A stretch of DNA of 28,265 bases from Desulfobacterales bacterium (GTDB taxonomy: Bacteria; Desulfobacterota; Desulfobacteria; Desulfobacterales; RPRI01): NCBI GenBank assembly GCA_020052975.1, contig JAGVOC010000079.1, forward strand, positions 1 through 28,265, in the 5' to 3' direction. This document shows positions 15,432-24,863 of the stretch, in pieces (position 1 is the stretch's first letter; each line of letters starts with the position of its first letter). The notes under the pieces are model-generated. The model saw only the letters and a program-made list of their open reading frames with translations, was not told where the DNA came from and did not search any database. The position numbers and the translations under genes were made by a program.

Positions 15432-18400
15432 TGAAAATACTCTTTATTGTCGAAACTGCCAGCATACACGCAGCCAAATGGATTAACCAGTTGATAGATA
15501 CAGGGTGGGATATCCATATCTTCCAAGGAGCAATGGAAAAAACCTGCATAAATCCTGAATTTAAATTTGGCAATTTTTATCTGCCCTACCCGCTGCCCGC
15601 CACAAATGTTATCAGTCAACAATCTTTATTTACTTCGGAAGACCTTATTCATTCCTCAATACATAAAGTTTTAGATGCGGAAAAGAATTTTTATGCTAAA
15701 TATTTGGCTGAAACAATAGACAGGGTGAGACCTGACATAGTCCATTCCCTTGGTCTGAATATAAATTGGAGAAATATAGGACTAGTTGTTTACGGCGCAA
15801 AAAAAATATTGGGCGAGAAATTCGATATGCCATGGATTTATTCCAGCTGGGGAACCGACCTCGATTACTTTGCAAGAATGTCTGAAAAAAATTACATAGA
15901 AGTGAAGGCAATCCTGGAAAACGTTGATTATTACATATCAGAATGCCAGAGGGATATCAGACTCGCCCTTGAAATGGGATTCAAAGGGAAAGTATTAGGC
16001 ATTTTTCCTGCAGCTGGTGGTTTTGACGACCAATACGTCCGAGATTTTTATCACGATGGGCCTACTTCAGCCCGTAAAGCCATTATTGTAAAAGGAAGGG
16101 GAGAAGATCAAGACCCTGTCGGCCGAGCACTAAAAATCTTGGATGGATTCGAACTCCTGCCTGATATTTTACAGGGATTTGAAATCAATATTTTCCAGGC
16201 TACCCCAAAAGTCAGGGAAAGAGCAAAAGAGTTATCAGCAAAATACAATCTCAGAATCACTATGCTCGAATATATACCATATACCGAATTACTAGGCATA
16301 ATCGGGAAATCCAGAATTTTTATTGCATTAACAATAAATGACGGCCTCCCTTTAAGTCTTGTCGAAGCCATTTCACTAGGGGCTTTCCCAATCCATTCGG
16401 ACTTAGAGTCTGTGCGCGATGTTATTAGGAATAGTGAAAATGGATTGCTTGTGCCTCTGGAAGAGCCGACAGCTTTTGCAGAAGCATTAAAAAAGGCTTT
16501 AACAGACGATGAAATGGTTGACAATGGGACGACCGTCAATACACAGATAGTCAAAAGTAAACTTCTGAGAAGTGTTGTCCAGCCTGAAGTGATAAAAATA
16601 TATGGAAAAGTTACGGCTAAAGAGTTTAAATCGACTTCCGTGGAAATATCCAAATCAGACCAGAAGACGATATTGATCACAGGCGCGCACGGATTTGTTG
16701 GAAGAAACGCCGCAAAGTTCTTTCATGATTCCGGATATTATGTTGTCGGAATCGGGCATGGGAAATGGCCTACGGAAAATCACAAAGATTTTGGAATAGA
16801 CAAGTGGAAAGAAGCGGATATTACCCTCGGTAATCTGGAAGAAACAGGAAAAGATTTTGATATTATCCTGCATTGCGCCGGTGGTAGTCTTGTAAGTTAT
16901 TCCGTTAACCATCCATTTGAAGAATTTGATAAGACTGTTATTTCACTTGCGGCTGTCCTAGAATATATGAGACTTCATAATAGGGAAGCGAAGCTCATTT
17001 ATCCGTCAAGTGCTGCTGTCTACGGTTCCAAAAAGAATAAACCCATAAAAGAAACCTATGAATTAAATCCCATATCGCCTTATGGCTTTCATAAGAGGAT
17101 TGCTGAGGAGTTGATAGAGTCCTATCATAATAATTTTAATATAAAGGCAGCAATAGTTCGTTTTTTCTCAATTTATGGGAAAGGATTAAAGAAACAATTA
17201 TTATGGGATGCATGTAACAAATTTAATCTCGATGATAAAGAAGTGATTTTTTTTGGTACCGGCGAAGAAACAAGGGACTGGATCAACATAGAAGATGCAG
17301 TTCGGTTAATACATAAGCTCACAAAAAGCGATAAGGACTTTGAAATAGTGAATGGAGCAAGTGGCATTAAAGTAACTATTAAAGAAGTCTTAAATTTGAT
17401 GGCTGAAGAATTTAGTAACAGAAAAGTTCTCTTCTCCGGTAATTTTAGGGAAGGTGATCCGAGGTATTACCATGCAGATCCAAAAAAGGCATTTGAGACA
17501 GGCTGGCGACCAGATATATCCCTGAAAAAAGGGATTAAAGAATATGTGCAATGGTATAAAAGCAAAAAAGATGAAGAGAACAAGAAACTGAACCATGCTG
17601 GGCATGATTCAAAAAAAGGTTCAGGGCCATTTTTTTCAATTCTGGTACCATCCTACAACCAGGCTCAATACCTCCCTGCCGCGCTGGACAGTCTGCTTGC
17701 CCAATCTTATCCTAACTGGGAAGCATTAGTCGTCAATGATGGATCTACTGATGAGACTCCGCAGGTTATGGAGAAGTATGCTGCACTGGACAAACGTATA
17801 CGTCTGTTTCACAAACAAAACGGAGGAGTGGCTTCTGCCCTGAACGAAGGACTCAGAAATGCGCAGGGTGAATGGATATGCTGGCTGTCATCGGATGATC
17901 TTTTTGAGCCTGACAAACTCGAGGTTCATTTTCAGGCTATCAAAGAGTTCCCAGCCATAAAGTTTTTTTACACACATTTCTCCTATTTGAATGAAAAATC
18001 AGGAATTAAAAGTGAACCTGACTTATGGCATCCTGTCCCGCCAAAAGAACTTCAGATTACTCGTTTTTTCCTTGGGCCATACATCCATGGCAACTCTATT
18101 TGCATTAATCGTTCGGTATTTGACCAGACAGGCATATTTGATGAAGCGTATCGATACGGCCAGGATTTTGATATGTGGCTGAGAATCAGCGCAGCTTTTC
18201 CGTCGGAGTTTATCAATCGTCGGACATGCATAACTCGATGGCATGATAACCAAACAACCAATCAATTTCCGGAAGCAGGCTTCTATGATTCTGCTCGCGC
18301 ATGTATCAAATACCTGAATGTCCAGACATTCAGAGAAGTTTTCCCGTTGCTTGACCTTGCAAAAATGGAAGATATTGCAAAGGCAATAGAGGAAACCATC

Positions 18401-21400
18401 GTTATTGCTTTTTCTCCAAGCGCCATAATACACAAGTGCGGCTACAACACCGCATTACTCGAAAGATTTCGCGAATGGCTTGTAAATGATTGCCCCCCAT
18501 CATTGAAACAATTTGCGATAGAAGAGCTTTCTCGATATATCAACAGTCGTATTGTGCCGCAGCTGCCTGTTGAAATAAGCAATGCGTTCGCGGAACTCCT
18601 TAACATCAGTGAGTCATCATTTCAGTTTGTCCCACATAATTTTATTGCAGAAAGTAAGGAACATGTCACAAACCTTTTCACAGCAGGAAGGGAAAAGGAG
18701 GCTGGAGCGTTAGAAAGATATCTGACAATGATTAGTTCTTTCGATGATCTGCCCTTGAATAAGGATAGGTTCCATGAAGTTTTGTTTTACTACGCCGGCC
18801 TTCACAACTCTGATAAGCCGTTTGCAGGAACAAACTCTGCATTACTCAATATCGCATCAATTCTTTCTCAATCTGAGAATTACAGAGCATATCTGACCGG
18901 TGATTTTATCTCTCGGCAGGAAATATATAAAGGCGTTGATTTCCTGCCACTTCCTGCACATAATCTAAAAGTTCAGTTTCTCAAAGAATATGACATTGTT
19001 ATCTTCGCTACACACATAGGATATTTTGCTGATATTGAAAAGCCAACAGGACAGAAGTGGATTCTTTACCAGCACTGCTGGACCGTTGAACCGCCTGAAC
19101 TTGCCCGCATAAGTGATTTTGACGCAGTAATATGTCTGTCAGATATTCATAAAAAGACTGTCCTAAACCAAAAGGTACCGGAAGAAAAAATCAAAGTCTT
19201 TCCCAATAGCATTGATATATCTCATTTTTATCCCCGGCAGGTTAAACGGAAGCCCCACTCGATTCTTTTCGCAGGTGCCATAGTCCCATTGAAAGGTGTG
19301 CACATCCTCATAGATGCGTTCAAGCTTGTTAAACAATTACTGCCCGATGCAGAACTTAATATCTTCGGCAGTGCTTCTCTGTGGCGCGATAGCGATATAT
19401 ATGAAAAAAACCTCAAGAGCGCAGGAATTCCCGGCGTTATTTTTCATGGAACTGTTTTAAATGATAAAATGCCCCTCATATATTCACAAAATAGCCTGCT
19501 CTGTCTTCCATCCGAAATAGAATCGTTTGGTATTGTTGCGGTTGAGGCTCAGGCCTGCGGTTGTATTCCTGTTGTTCACAACAACGGTGGAGGAGCTGCG
19601 ACTCTTCTTGATAAACAAACAGGGTTTCTCTATTCACCCAATACCCCACAAAATTTAGCTGTAACAATTGTCTCTGCATTTTCTCAACTTGACTCTGATA
19701 GTTCTTTGCGTTCAAACGCCATACAATTTGTTCAATCTCATTTTTCGATACAGCATAAATTCCAAGATTTTGTAAATATCCTGCAAGATTTACTTCCCAA
19801 TCCAATAGATTATGAAAAAGAATCTCCTGTTAAAAACATTGAACAACCGGTGTCAACAGTCGCTGCTACTTCTGAGCTCGATCATTCAACCCCTCCTGAA
19901 ATAAAAGACGATGAATTCTACTACACAATCCAAAAGCTTGCGAAGGAAGAAGCGATCAAGACTGTATTGGAAATTGGTTCGTCTACAGGAGCTGGCAGTA
20001 CAGAAGCCTTTGTAACTGGCCTGCGTGAAAATCCAAACAGACCAAAGTTATTTTGCATGGAGATTTCAAAACCGCGTTTTCACGATCTGCAAAATCGGTA
20101 TAAGGATGATCCATTTGTAATATGTTATAACGTTTCGTCTGTCCCACTCGAAAAGTTCCCGACTGAAGAAGAGGTTATAAATTTCTACAATACAATAAGA
20201 ACTTCTCTGAACATCTACCCAATCGAACAAGTCCTTGGATGGCTTCGCCAAGACAAGAAATACTTGAAGGAATCAGGAGTGCAGGGGAATGGCATAGAGT
20301 TGATAAAAAAAGAAAACCATATAACTACTTTCGACATGGTTTTAATAGATGGTTCAGCTTTTACTGGCAGCGCAGAATTAGACGAAGTATATGGAGCAAA
20401 ATTTATTCTTCTTGATGACATTAATGACATTAAAAATAGTAAAAGTTATCAGCGACTCATTAAAGACTCCAATTATTCACTTATCATAGAAAATTGGAAA
20501 TTAAGAAACGGCTTTGCAGTTTTCAAGAAAAATGATGCCCTATCAGAGAAGATTTTATTTTCTGTTGCTGTTGGCGACAATTTTCAAACTAGTTATAACT
20601 CCCTGACAAAGCCAAGGTTTCTTGAGTATGCAAAGTATCATGGTTTTGAATTTCAGGAAATTACTTCATATTCTGACAGTCGGCATCAGAAGCCTCACTG
20701 GGCAAAAATCAAGCATGTCCTTTATTTGCTCGATAAACTTCAACAGGGAGGGCTAATCACTTATCTGGATGCCGATATTGCGATAGTTGTCGGAGATGTT
20801 AAATTGACTACTACTAAAAGCATTGCATTAGCAAAAGACTCTGCCGGAATTATTAATACCGGTGTTTTTGCAGTCAGGGTTAATGATTTTAGTAAAAGGT
20901 TTTTTCAGGCTGTTTGGGATCGTTCTGACTGTGATAACCATCCCTGGCAAGATAATCTGGCGGTATTGAGAACTCTAGACGAACTTACAAATGATGAGAG
21001 GGAACAGCACATAGAGATTCTTCCAAATTCTCTTAATGTAACTTTGATAGCAGGAGAATATCCGGAATATGACAAATATATGTCAAATCCATGTTATGAA
21101 TTAGTTCGCTTTCGTCATTTTGCAGGAGGACAACCTTGGTTTAAGAAATATTTTACACAGCCAATTTTATTTAATATGATTCAATCTCAGGAAAGCAATT
21201 TATCACAATCTTTAGATTCACCAGTCGCATCAAAAAATAATCATGACACGCTACCCATTCATTTCTTCACTATCGTCCTCAATGGAGAACCGTTTATCCG
21301 TCATCACATAGATGTTTTCAGGCAATTACCCTTCAAATGGCATTGGCACATAATTGAAGGAGTTGCTGACTTGAAACATGACACTGCCTGGAGTCTGCAA

Positions 21401-23878
21401 TTTGGTGCAAGAATTACTGATGAAATTCATAGGAATGGTCTTAGCAACGATGGCACAACAGAATATCTTGACAAACTAATGAGGCAGTATCCCGATAATA
21501 TAACCCTTTACCGCAAAGAAAATGGTAAATTCTGGGATGGAAAGCTCGAAATGGTCAGTGCGCCTCTTACAAATATCAATGAAGAATGTCTCCTTTGGCA
21601 AATAGATGCCGATGAATTATGGACAATAGAGCAAATCAATACAGTACGATCGCTGTTCATTCAATATCCTGAAAAAACAGCAGCATACTACTTTTGCAAT
21701 TATCATGTCGGAGAAAATTTGATAATTACAACGCGTGACACTTACGGTAATCATACCAGTTATGAATGGTTACGCACCTGGCGCTTTAAACCGGGAGACC
21801 TTTGGATGTCTCATGAACCACCAAGATTTTGCCGGAGAACGGAAACAAATCAATGGGTCGATATCTCGCAGATAAATCCTTTGATCCATAGTGAAACTGA
21901 ATCGCGTGGATTAATCTTTCAGCATTATGCATACGTAACTGAAGCACAGTTATATTTCAAGGAACGGTATTTTGGGTATAAAGATGCTGTCAAACAATGG
22001 CAGCGACTGCAACGACAGACTCAATTCCCGGTTTTTTTGAGAGATTATTTCAAGTGGGTAAATGATGCTGCCCAAGTCAATACAGCACTTTCTCAGGGCA
22101 TCCATCCGATTGCTCAAAAAGACAACTCAGGTATCTGGCAATTTCAACAACATGGTTTGGAACTACCTAAAATAAAACATATCCTTTGGGTCCGCACTGA
22201 CTCCATCGGTGACAATGTTCTCGCATCCTCTATGCTGCCTTATATCAAAGAAAAATATAAGGATGCAAAAATAACAGTTCTTTGTCAGGAACATATCGCA
22301 GAACTGTATGAGATATGCCCGTTTGTTGATACTGTTGCTACCTTTAACAGATCACAAGCATATCAGGATGAGAACTATAGGAATGAACTAATACAAAAGC
22401 TTCAGGCCTTAAATGCAGACCTTTCTCTGAATTCTGTCTATTCGCGTGAACCTCTGAATGACTTCTTTACACTTGGTAGCAATGCAAAACAGAGGATTGC
22501 GTTTAACGGCAACCTCTGTAACATTCAAAAGGAAATCAGAGATGAGAATAATAAATACTATACGCGTCTTCTGCCAAGTGAAGGCGACCATAAGACTGAG
22601 TTGGAAAGGCATAGAGATTTTCTTAGAGGGATAGGCATTGAGGTTCCTAAACTGGAACCTAAGGTATGGCTTTCGTCAGAGGATGAAGAATTTGCTGAAA
22701 ACTTCTTCCGTACTAATAATCTGGATCCCGAAAAGACTGTCGCTCTCTTTGCAGTTGCACAGTTTGATCATAAGATATATGCACATGCCGGTCTTGCAAT
22801 ATCGCCAATTTGTAAGGAACGTTCATTTTCTGTTGTTGCGCTGGGTTCCGCAGCTGATTTTGCCTTTAATCAGCAAAACCTCGATGCAATCGGAGTGCGG
22901 ACACTGAACATGTGCGGTAAAACAACATTAAGGCAAACAGCAGCAGTATTGAAGAAATGCCGGCTGGCAATAGGCTCAGATACTGCTTGTGCACATTTCG
23001 CATGTGCTGTCGGCACACCCAACGTAGTGATATTGGGCGGAGGACACATCGGGCGCTTCCTGCCATACTCGCCTTTAACCTCTGCTGTCTGTGTGCCGCT
23101 TGAATGTTATGGATGCGATTTTTATTGCAAATATCAACGAGTACATTGTGTCAAAGATATCTTGCCAGAGGTCCTTACAGAGGCAGTAAGGCAAACACTT
23201 GATAATAGTTCTGAGAAGCCGCGTGTTTTTGTACAGGGCAAATCCTTATGGAACCCAAATGCAGGACAACCTGCTTGGAGGTGGTTTAATGAGTATTTGG
23301 ACGTTCAAGCAGTAGAGATTATCCCTGTTGGCGATGTACCTGAAATTCCCCAAACTTTTCAGAAACAAAACATCGCTGAAAACATAATGAATGAGATAAC
23401 GAACATCAACAATTTCCTTCGATCCGGTATGCTAGAAGATGCGAATAAATCACTCAAGCATGCACTCGAAAAATACCCTGATTCCCCTGACCTCCTTAAT
23501 CTTCAGGCAATACTGAAACTGCACATGAAGGACAGTGAAGGAGCTAAAGGAATTTTATTTGATCTCATAAAGAATCAGCCGGCATATTACCCTGCTTATC
23601 TCAACCTTGCCTGTATTTTCTGGAATGATAAGGATTTTGACAATGCGTCAAAATATTTTGAAGAGGCATTGAGGATGAGCAATTATGACAAAGCTGTGGT
23701 TTCAGCATACGGGGAGATGCTGTTCAGCTATAAGAAATATGCAAAATCAAAAGAAGTCTATGAGGGATATTTAAAAATAAATCCGAATGATGCCGAGATA
23801 CTTTCACTCCTCAAAAAGTCTGCTGATATTCTGGACAAATTAACGAAGTTCAAAAATATCGCCGGCAAGACAACGTAG
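15431..23878 (+). CDS. Giant multidomain glycosyltransferase (GT4-SDR-GT2-GT4-MTase-GTA-GT2-GT9-TPR)
   Basis: A 2815-residue single open frame from GTG 15431. Visible modules by approximate residue: 1-395 GT4-like transferase (DGLPLSLVEAISLGAFP); 413-712 NAD-dependent epimerase (G418-x2-G421-x2-G424, Y551-x3-K555); 733-963 GT2 (VNDGSTDE 768-775, SSDD 820-823); 1115-1453 second GT4 (SFGIVAVEAQACG, with E1364-x7-E1372); 1494-1702 methyltransferase-like (EIGSSTGAG 1514-1522); 1707-1917 GT-A domain (LDADIAI, D1780-x-D1782); 1941-2247 GT2-like (IDADELW, D2059-x-D2061); 2248-2604 GT9 (RTDSIGDNV, SDTACAHFACAVGTPN); 2652-2815 TPR repeats. There is no signal peptide or membrane span, so it is probably cytoplasmic. 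Most catalytic motifs look intact, suggesting several successive sugar transfers, with an in-built epimerase, by one polypeptide. The TPRs may dock a protein acceptor or partner. Order of action, donors and acceptor are unknown. The length is far above any single family and frame integrity is excellent, so a real fusion is more likely than an artefact. Confidence 0.85.
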   Translation: MKILFIVETASIHAAKWINQLIDTGWDIHIFQGAMEKTCINPEFKFGNFYLPYPLPATNVISQQSLFTSEDLIHSSIHKVLDAEKNFYAKYLAETIDRVRPDIVHSLGLNINWRNIGLVVYGAKKILGEKFDMPWIYSSWGTDLDYFARMSEKNYIEVKAILENVDYYISECQRDIRLALEMGFKGKVLGIFPAAGGFDDQYVRDFYHDGPTSARKAIIVKGRGEDQDPVGRALKILDGFELLPDILQGFEINIFQATPKVRERAKELSAKYNLRITMLEYIPYTELLGIIGKSRIFIALTINDGLPLSLVEAISLGAFPIHSDLESVRDVIRNSENGLLVPLEEPTAFAEALKKALTDDEMVDNGTTVNTQIVKSKLLRSVVQPEVIKIYGKVTAKEFKSTSVEISKSDQKTILITGAHGFVGRNAAKFFHDSGYYVVGIGHGKWPTENHKDFGIDKWKEADITLGNLEETGKDFDIILHCAGGSLVSYSVNHPFEEFDKTVISLAAVLEYMRLHNREAKLIYPSSAAVYGSKKNKPIKETYELNPISPYGFHKRIAEELIESYHNNFNIKAAIVRFFSIYGKGLKKQLLWDACNKFNLDDKEVIFFGTGEETRDWINIEDAVRLIHKLTKSDKDFEIVNGASGIKVTIKEVLNLMAEEFSNRKVLFSGNFREGDPRYYHADPKKAFETGWRPDISLKKGIKEYVQWYKSKKDEENKKLNHAGHDSKKGSGPFFSILVPSYNQAQYLPAALDSLLAQSYPNWEALVVNDGSTDETPQVMEKYAALDKRIRLFHKQNGGVASALNEGLRNAQGEWICWLSSDDLFEPDKLEVHFQAIKEFPAIKFFYTHFSYLNEKSGIKSEPDLWHPVPPKELQITRFFLGPYIHGNSICINRSVFDQTGIFDEAYRYGQDFDMWLRISAAFPSEFINRRTCITRWHDNQTTNQFPEAGFYDSARACIKYLNVQTFREVFPLLDLAKMEDIAKAIEETIVIAFSPSAIIHKCGYNTALLERFREWLVNDCPPSLKQFAIEELSRYINSRIVPQLPVEISNAFAELLNISESSFQFVPHNFIAESKEHVTNLFTAGREKEAGALERYLTMISSFDDLPLNKDRFHEVLFYYAGLHNSDKPFAGTNSALLNIASILSQSENYRAYLTGDFISRQEIYKGVDFLPLPAHNLKVQFLKEYDIVIFATHIGYFADIEKPTGQKWILYQHCWTVEPPELARISDFDAVICLSDIHKKTVLNQKVPEEKIKVFPNSIDISHFYPRQVKRKPHSILFAGAIVPLKGVHILIDAFKLVKQLLPDAELNIFGSASLWRDSDIYEKNLKSAGIPGVIFHGTVLNDKMPLIYSQNSLLCLPSEIESFGIVAVEAQACGCIPVVHNNGGGAATLLDKQTGFLYSPNTPQNLAVTIVSAFSQLDSDSSLRSNAIQFVQSHFSIQHKFQDFVNILQDLLPNPIDYEKESPVKNIEQPVSTVAATSELDHSTPPEIKDDEFYYTIQKLAKEEAIKTVLEIGSSTGAGSTEAFVTGLRENPNRPKLFCMEISKPRFHDLQNRYKDDPFVICYNVSSVPLEKFPTEEEVINFYNTIRTSLNIYPIEQVLGWLRQDKKYLKESGVQGNGIELIKKENHITTFDMVLIDGSAFTGSAELDEVYGAKFILLDDINDIKNSKSYQRLIKDSNYSLIIENWKLRNGFAVFKKNDALSEKILFSVAVGDNFQTSYNSLTKPRFLEYAKYHGFEFQEITSYSDSRHQKPHWAKIKHVLYLLDKLQQGGLITYLDADIAIVVGDVKLTTTKSIALAKDSAGIINTGVFAVRVNDFSKRFFQAVWDRSDCDNHPWQDNLAVLRTLDELTNDEREQHIEILPNSLNVTLIAGEYPEYDKYMSNPCYELVRFRHFAGGQPWFKKYFTQPILFNMIQSQESNLSQSLDSPVASKNNHDTLPIHFFTIVLNGEPFIRHHIDVFRQLPFKWHWHIIEGVADLKHDTAWSLQFGARITDEIHRNGLSNDGTTEYLDKLMRQYPDNITLYRKENGKFWDGKLEMVSAPLTNINEECLLWQIDADELWTIEQINTVRSLFIQYPEKTAAYYFCNYHVGENLIITTRDTYGNHTSYEWLRTWRFKPGDLWMSHEPPRFCRRTETNQWVDISQINPLIHSETESRGLIFQHYAYVTEAQLYFKERYFGYKDAVKQWQRLQRQTQFPVFLRDYFKWVNDAAQVNTALSQGIHPIAQKDNSGIWQFQQHGLELPKIKHILWVRTDSIGDNVLASSMLPYIKEKYKDAKITVLCQEHIAELYEICPFVDTVATFNRSQAYQDENYRNELIQKLQALNADLSLNSVYSREPLNDFFTLGSNAKQRIAFNGNLCNIQKEIRDENNKYYTRLLPSEGDHKTELERHRDFLRGIGIEVPKLEPKVWLSSEDEEFAENFFRTNNLDPEKTVALFAVAQFDHKIYAHAGLAISPICKERSFSVVALGSAADFAFNQQNLDAIGVRTLNMCGKTTLRQTAAVLKKCRLAIGSDTACAHFACAVGTPNVVILGGGHIGRFLPYSPLTSAVCVPLECYGCDFYCKYQRVHCVKDILPEVLTEAVRQTLDNSSEKPRVFVQGKSLWNPNAGQPAWRWFNEYLDVQAVEIIPVGDVPEIPQTFQKQNIAENIMNEITNINNFLRSGMLEDANKSLKHALEKYPDSPDLLNLQAILKLHMKDSEGAKGILFDLIKNQPAYYPAYLNLACIFWNDKDFDNASKYFEEALRMSNYDKAVVSAYGEMLFSYKKYAKSKEVYEGYLKINPNDAEILSLLKKSADILDKLTKFKNIAGKTT

Positions 23879-23922
23879 CGCCCTAAACTTCTCTGTAAAG
23901 CGCATAATCTCTCTACATCCTC

Positions 23923-24222
23923 CTATGCAGCGGCATACGGTTTTATTCTGTTAAGCGTTTCAGCCATTTTATCCCTTGCAACAGCCAAGTCGTAGTCAAT
24001 CTGCAACCGTTCCCAAAACCCGTCACTCAGACCGAAAAAACGAGACAGTCTGAGACCGGTATCTGTGGTAATAGCACGCTTGCCGGCTATAATTTCTCCG
24101 ATCCTTCTTTGGGATACGCCAATTTCTTTTGCAAGCCGGTATTGTGTCAGCCCCATAGGCTTTAAAAACTCTTCGATCAAAATTTCGCCTGGATTAGGAT
24201 ATGGCACTTGTCTTTTTCTCAT
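23923..24222 (-). CDS. higA: HigA-family antitoxin (helix-turn-helix, addiction module antidote)
   Basis: A 99-residue protein on the - strand. The PYPNPGEILIEEFLKPMGL opening and LTQYRLAKEIGVSQRRI helix-turn-helix (about residues 25-41) are typical of the HigA/VapI branch of XRE regulators, as is FFGLSDGFWERLQIDYDL. It binds and neutralises HigB and represses the operon promoter in known systems. AAGGAGG, overlapping the stop of the toxin gene, gives a strong ribosome-binding site, and the gap is 12 bases. It ends 44 bases from the convergent giant gene. Length and motifs are intact. Confidence 0.9.
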   Translation of the reverse strand: MRKRQVPYPNPGEILIEEFLKPMGLTQYRLAKEIGVSQRRIGEIIAGKRAITTDTGLRLSRFFGLSDGFWERLQIDYDLAVARDKMAETLNRIKPYAAA

Positions 24223-24234
24223 ACGAAAGCCTCC

Positions 24235-24513
24235 TTAATGATAATCGACAATCTCGACGTCAAATGCGTCACCGGTTTCAAACCTGAAGCAGATACGCCA
24301 CTGATCATTGATACGAACGCCCCATCGTCCTTGCCGTTTGCCCCTGAGCGCCTCAAGCCTGTTGCCAGGCGGCACCCTGAGGTCTTCTATCCTTCCGGCA
24401 GCATTCAATAGCGCAAGTTTCCGCATGGCCGCCGACTGAATATTGCTAAACCGTTCCATGCGTTTGCCGTTGAACATAGCTTCAGTATCACGGCACCTGA
24501 ACGATTTAATCAT
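24235..24513 (-). CDS. higB: HigB-type mRNA interferase toxin (RelE/ParE superfamily)
   Basis: A 92-residue protein on the - strand. The MIKSFRCRDTEAMFNG start, LAALNAA-like LALLNAAGRIEDLRVPPGNRL core, GRWGVRINDQWRICFRF and the terminal DVEIVDYH are diagnostic of HigB. Known members cleave translated mRNA on the ribosome. The conserved RINDQWRICF segment and C-terminal His are present, so it looks functional. It precedes higA, the toxin-first order of HigBA. No Shine-Dalgarno sequence lies at the normal distance before ATG (minus strand), and the promoter is very close. See the separate promoter entry. Confidence 0.92.
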   Translation of the reverse strand: MIKSFRCRDTEAMFNGKRMERFSNIQSAAMRKLALLNAAGRIEDLRVPPGNRLEALRGKRQGRWGVRINDQWRICFRFETGDAFDVEIVDYH

Positions 24514-24518
24514 AATAA

Positions 24519-24547
24519 ATAATATCCCATCACGTTACTATTGTCAA
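24519..24547 (-). promoter_or_regulatory. higBA promoter, possibly giving a leaderless mRNA
   Basis: On the - strand, a perfect TTGACA (24542-24547) is followed after 17 bases by TATTAT (24519-24524), a 5/6 match to the -10 consensus. The toxin ATG is at 24513-24511, about where transcription would begin. The overlap of promoter and start suggests a leaderless or near-leaderless toxin transcript and leaves little room for a separate operator. HigA autorepression here is inferred from the family. Confidence 0.6.
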
Positions 24548-24704
24548 TCGTTATCAATGGATTAAATGTCCGGAAAAGCCCTCCTGACGTTTCCTTACCT
24601 TACCGGCTTCGAATGTGCCGGAATGGGCTACGGCGTGGAATTTGCGATAATGCAGTCTTTCTGTCTTTGCAGCTTTTCCGTACGCTATTGGTATACAGGA
24701 ATGG

Positions 24705-24727
24705 ATCCCCCGATCAAGTCGGGGGAT
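24705..24727. repeat. Perfect 9-bp palindromic repeat (ATCCCCCGA / TCGGGGGAT)
   Basis: Arms at 24705-24713 and 24719-24727 enclose TCAAG. The right flank GATGACACCC and a second ATGGGATGACGCCC copy at 24744-24757 repeat the same outer words. Such elements commonly occur scattered between genes in Nitrospirota and Desulfobacterota genomes (general knowledge, not checked). It is related to the palindrome at 54-79. Confidence 0.65.
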
Positions 24728-24779
24728 GACACCCTTGGTTTCATGGGATGACGCCCTTTGAAGCCAGTTCTCTGACTAG

Positions 24780-24800
24780 CCCCCTGAGTGTTACAGGGGG
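24780..24800. repeat. GC-rich hairpin CCCCCTG / CAGGGGG
   Basis: A 7-bp perfect stem (24780-24786 with 24794-24800) and a 7-base loop. The bases after it (TTACCGCTTT) are not a clear U-tract, so terminator activity is doubtful in either direction. It may be part of the repeat-rich patch or act as an RNA structure upstream of the next gene. Confidence 0.4.
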
Positions 24801-24863
24801 TTACCGCTTTCCCATCAGGTACTTATATGCGCAGATTCGGGTTATTTCGGAACAACAATGATA

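Noticed and set aside
14771..15622. Long open frames on the - strand opposite the acyltransferase gene (up to 143 codons)
   Set aside because: They lie antisense to a clear hexapeptide acyltransferase and to the start of the giant gene, show no recognisable motifs and have no ribosome-binding sites.
16108..16680. 190-codon open frame on the - strand
   Set aside because: It is antisense to the first glycosyltransferase module, which has family motifs. The composition of the - strand translation is unlike a real protein.
23877..23905. Possible terminator hairpin (GCGC .. GCGC) after the giant gene
   Set aside because: The stem is only 4 bp with a long loop and no T-run on either side.
24541..24751. 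Two overlapping 61-62 codon frames on the + strand downstream of higB
   Set aside because: They cross the palindrome and have no family resemblance or ribosome-binding site, so they are probably non-coding repeat sequence.
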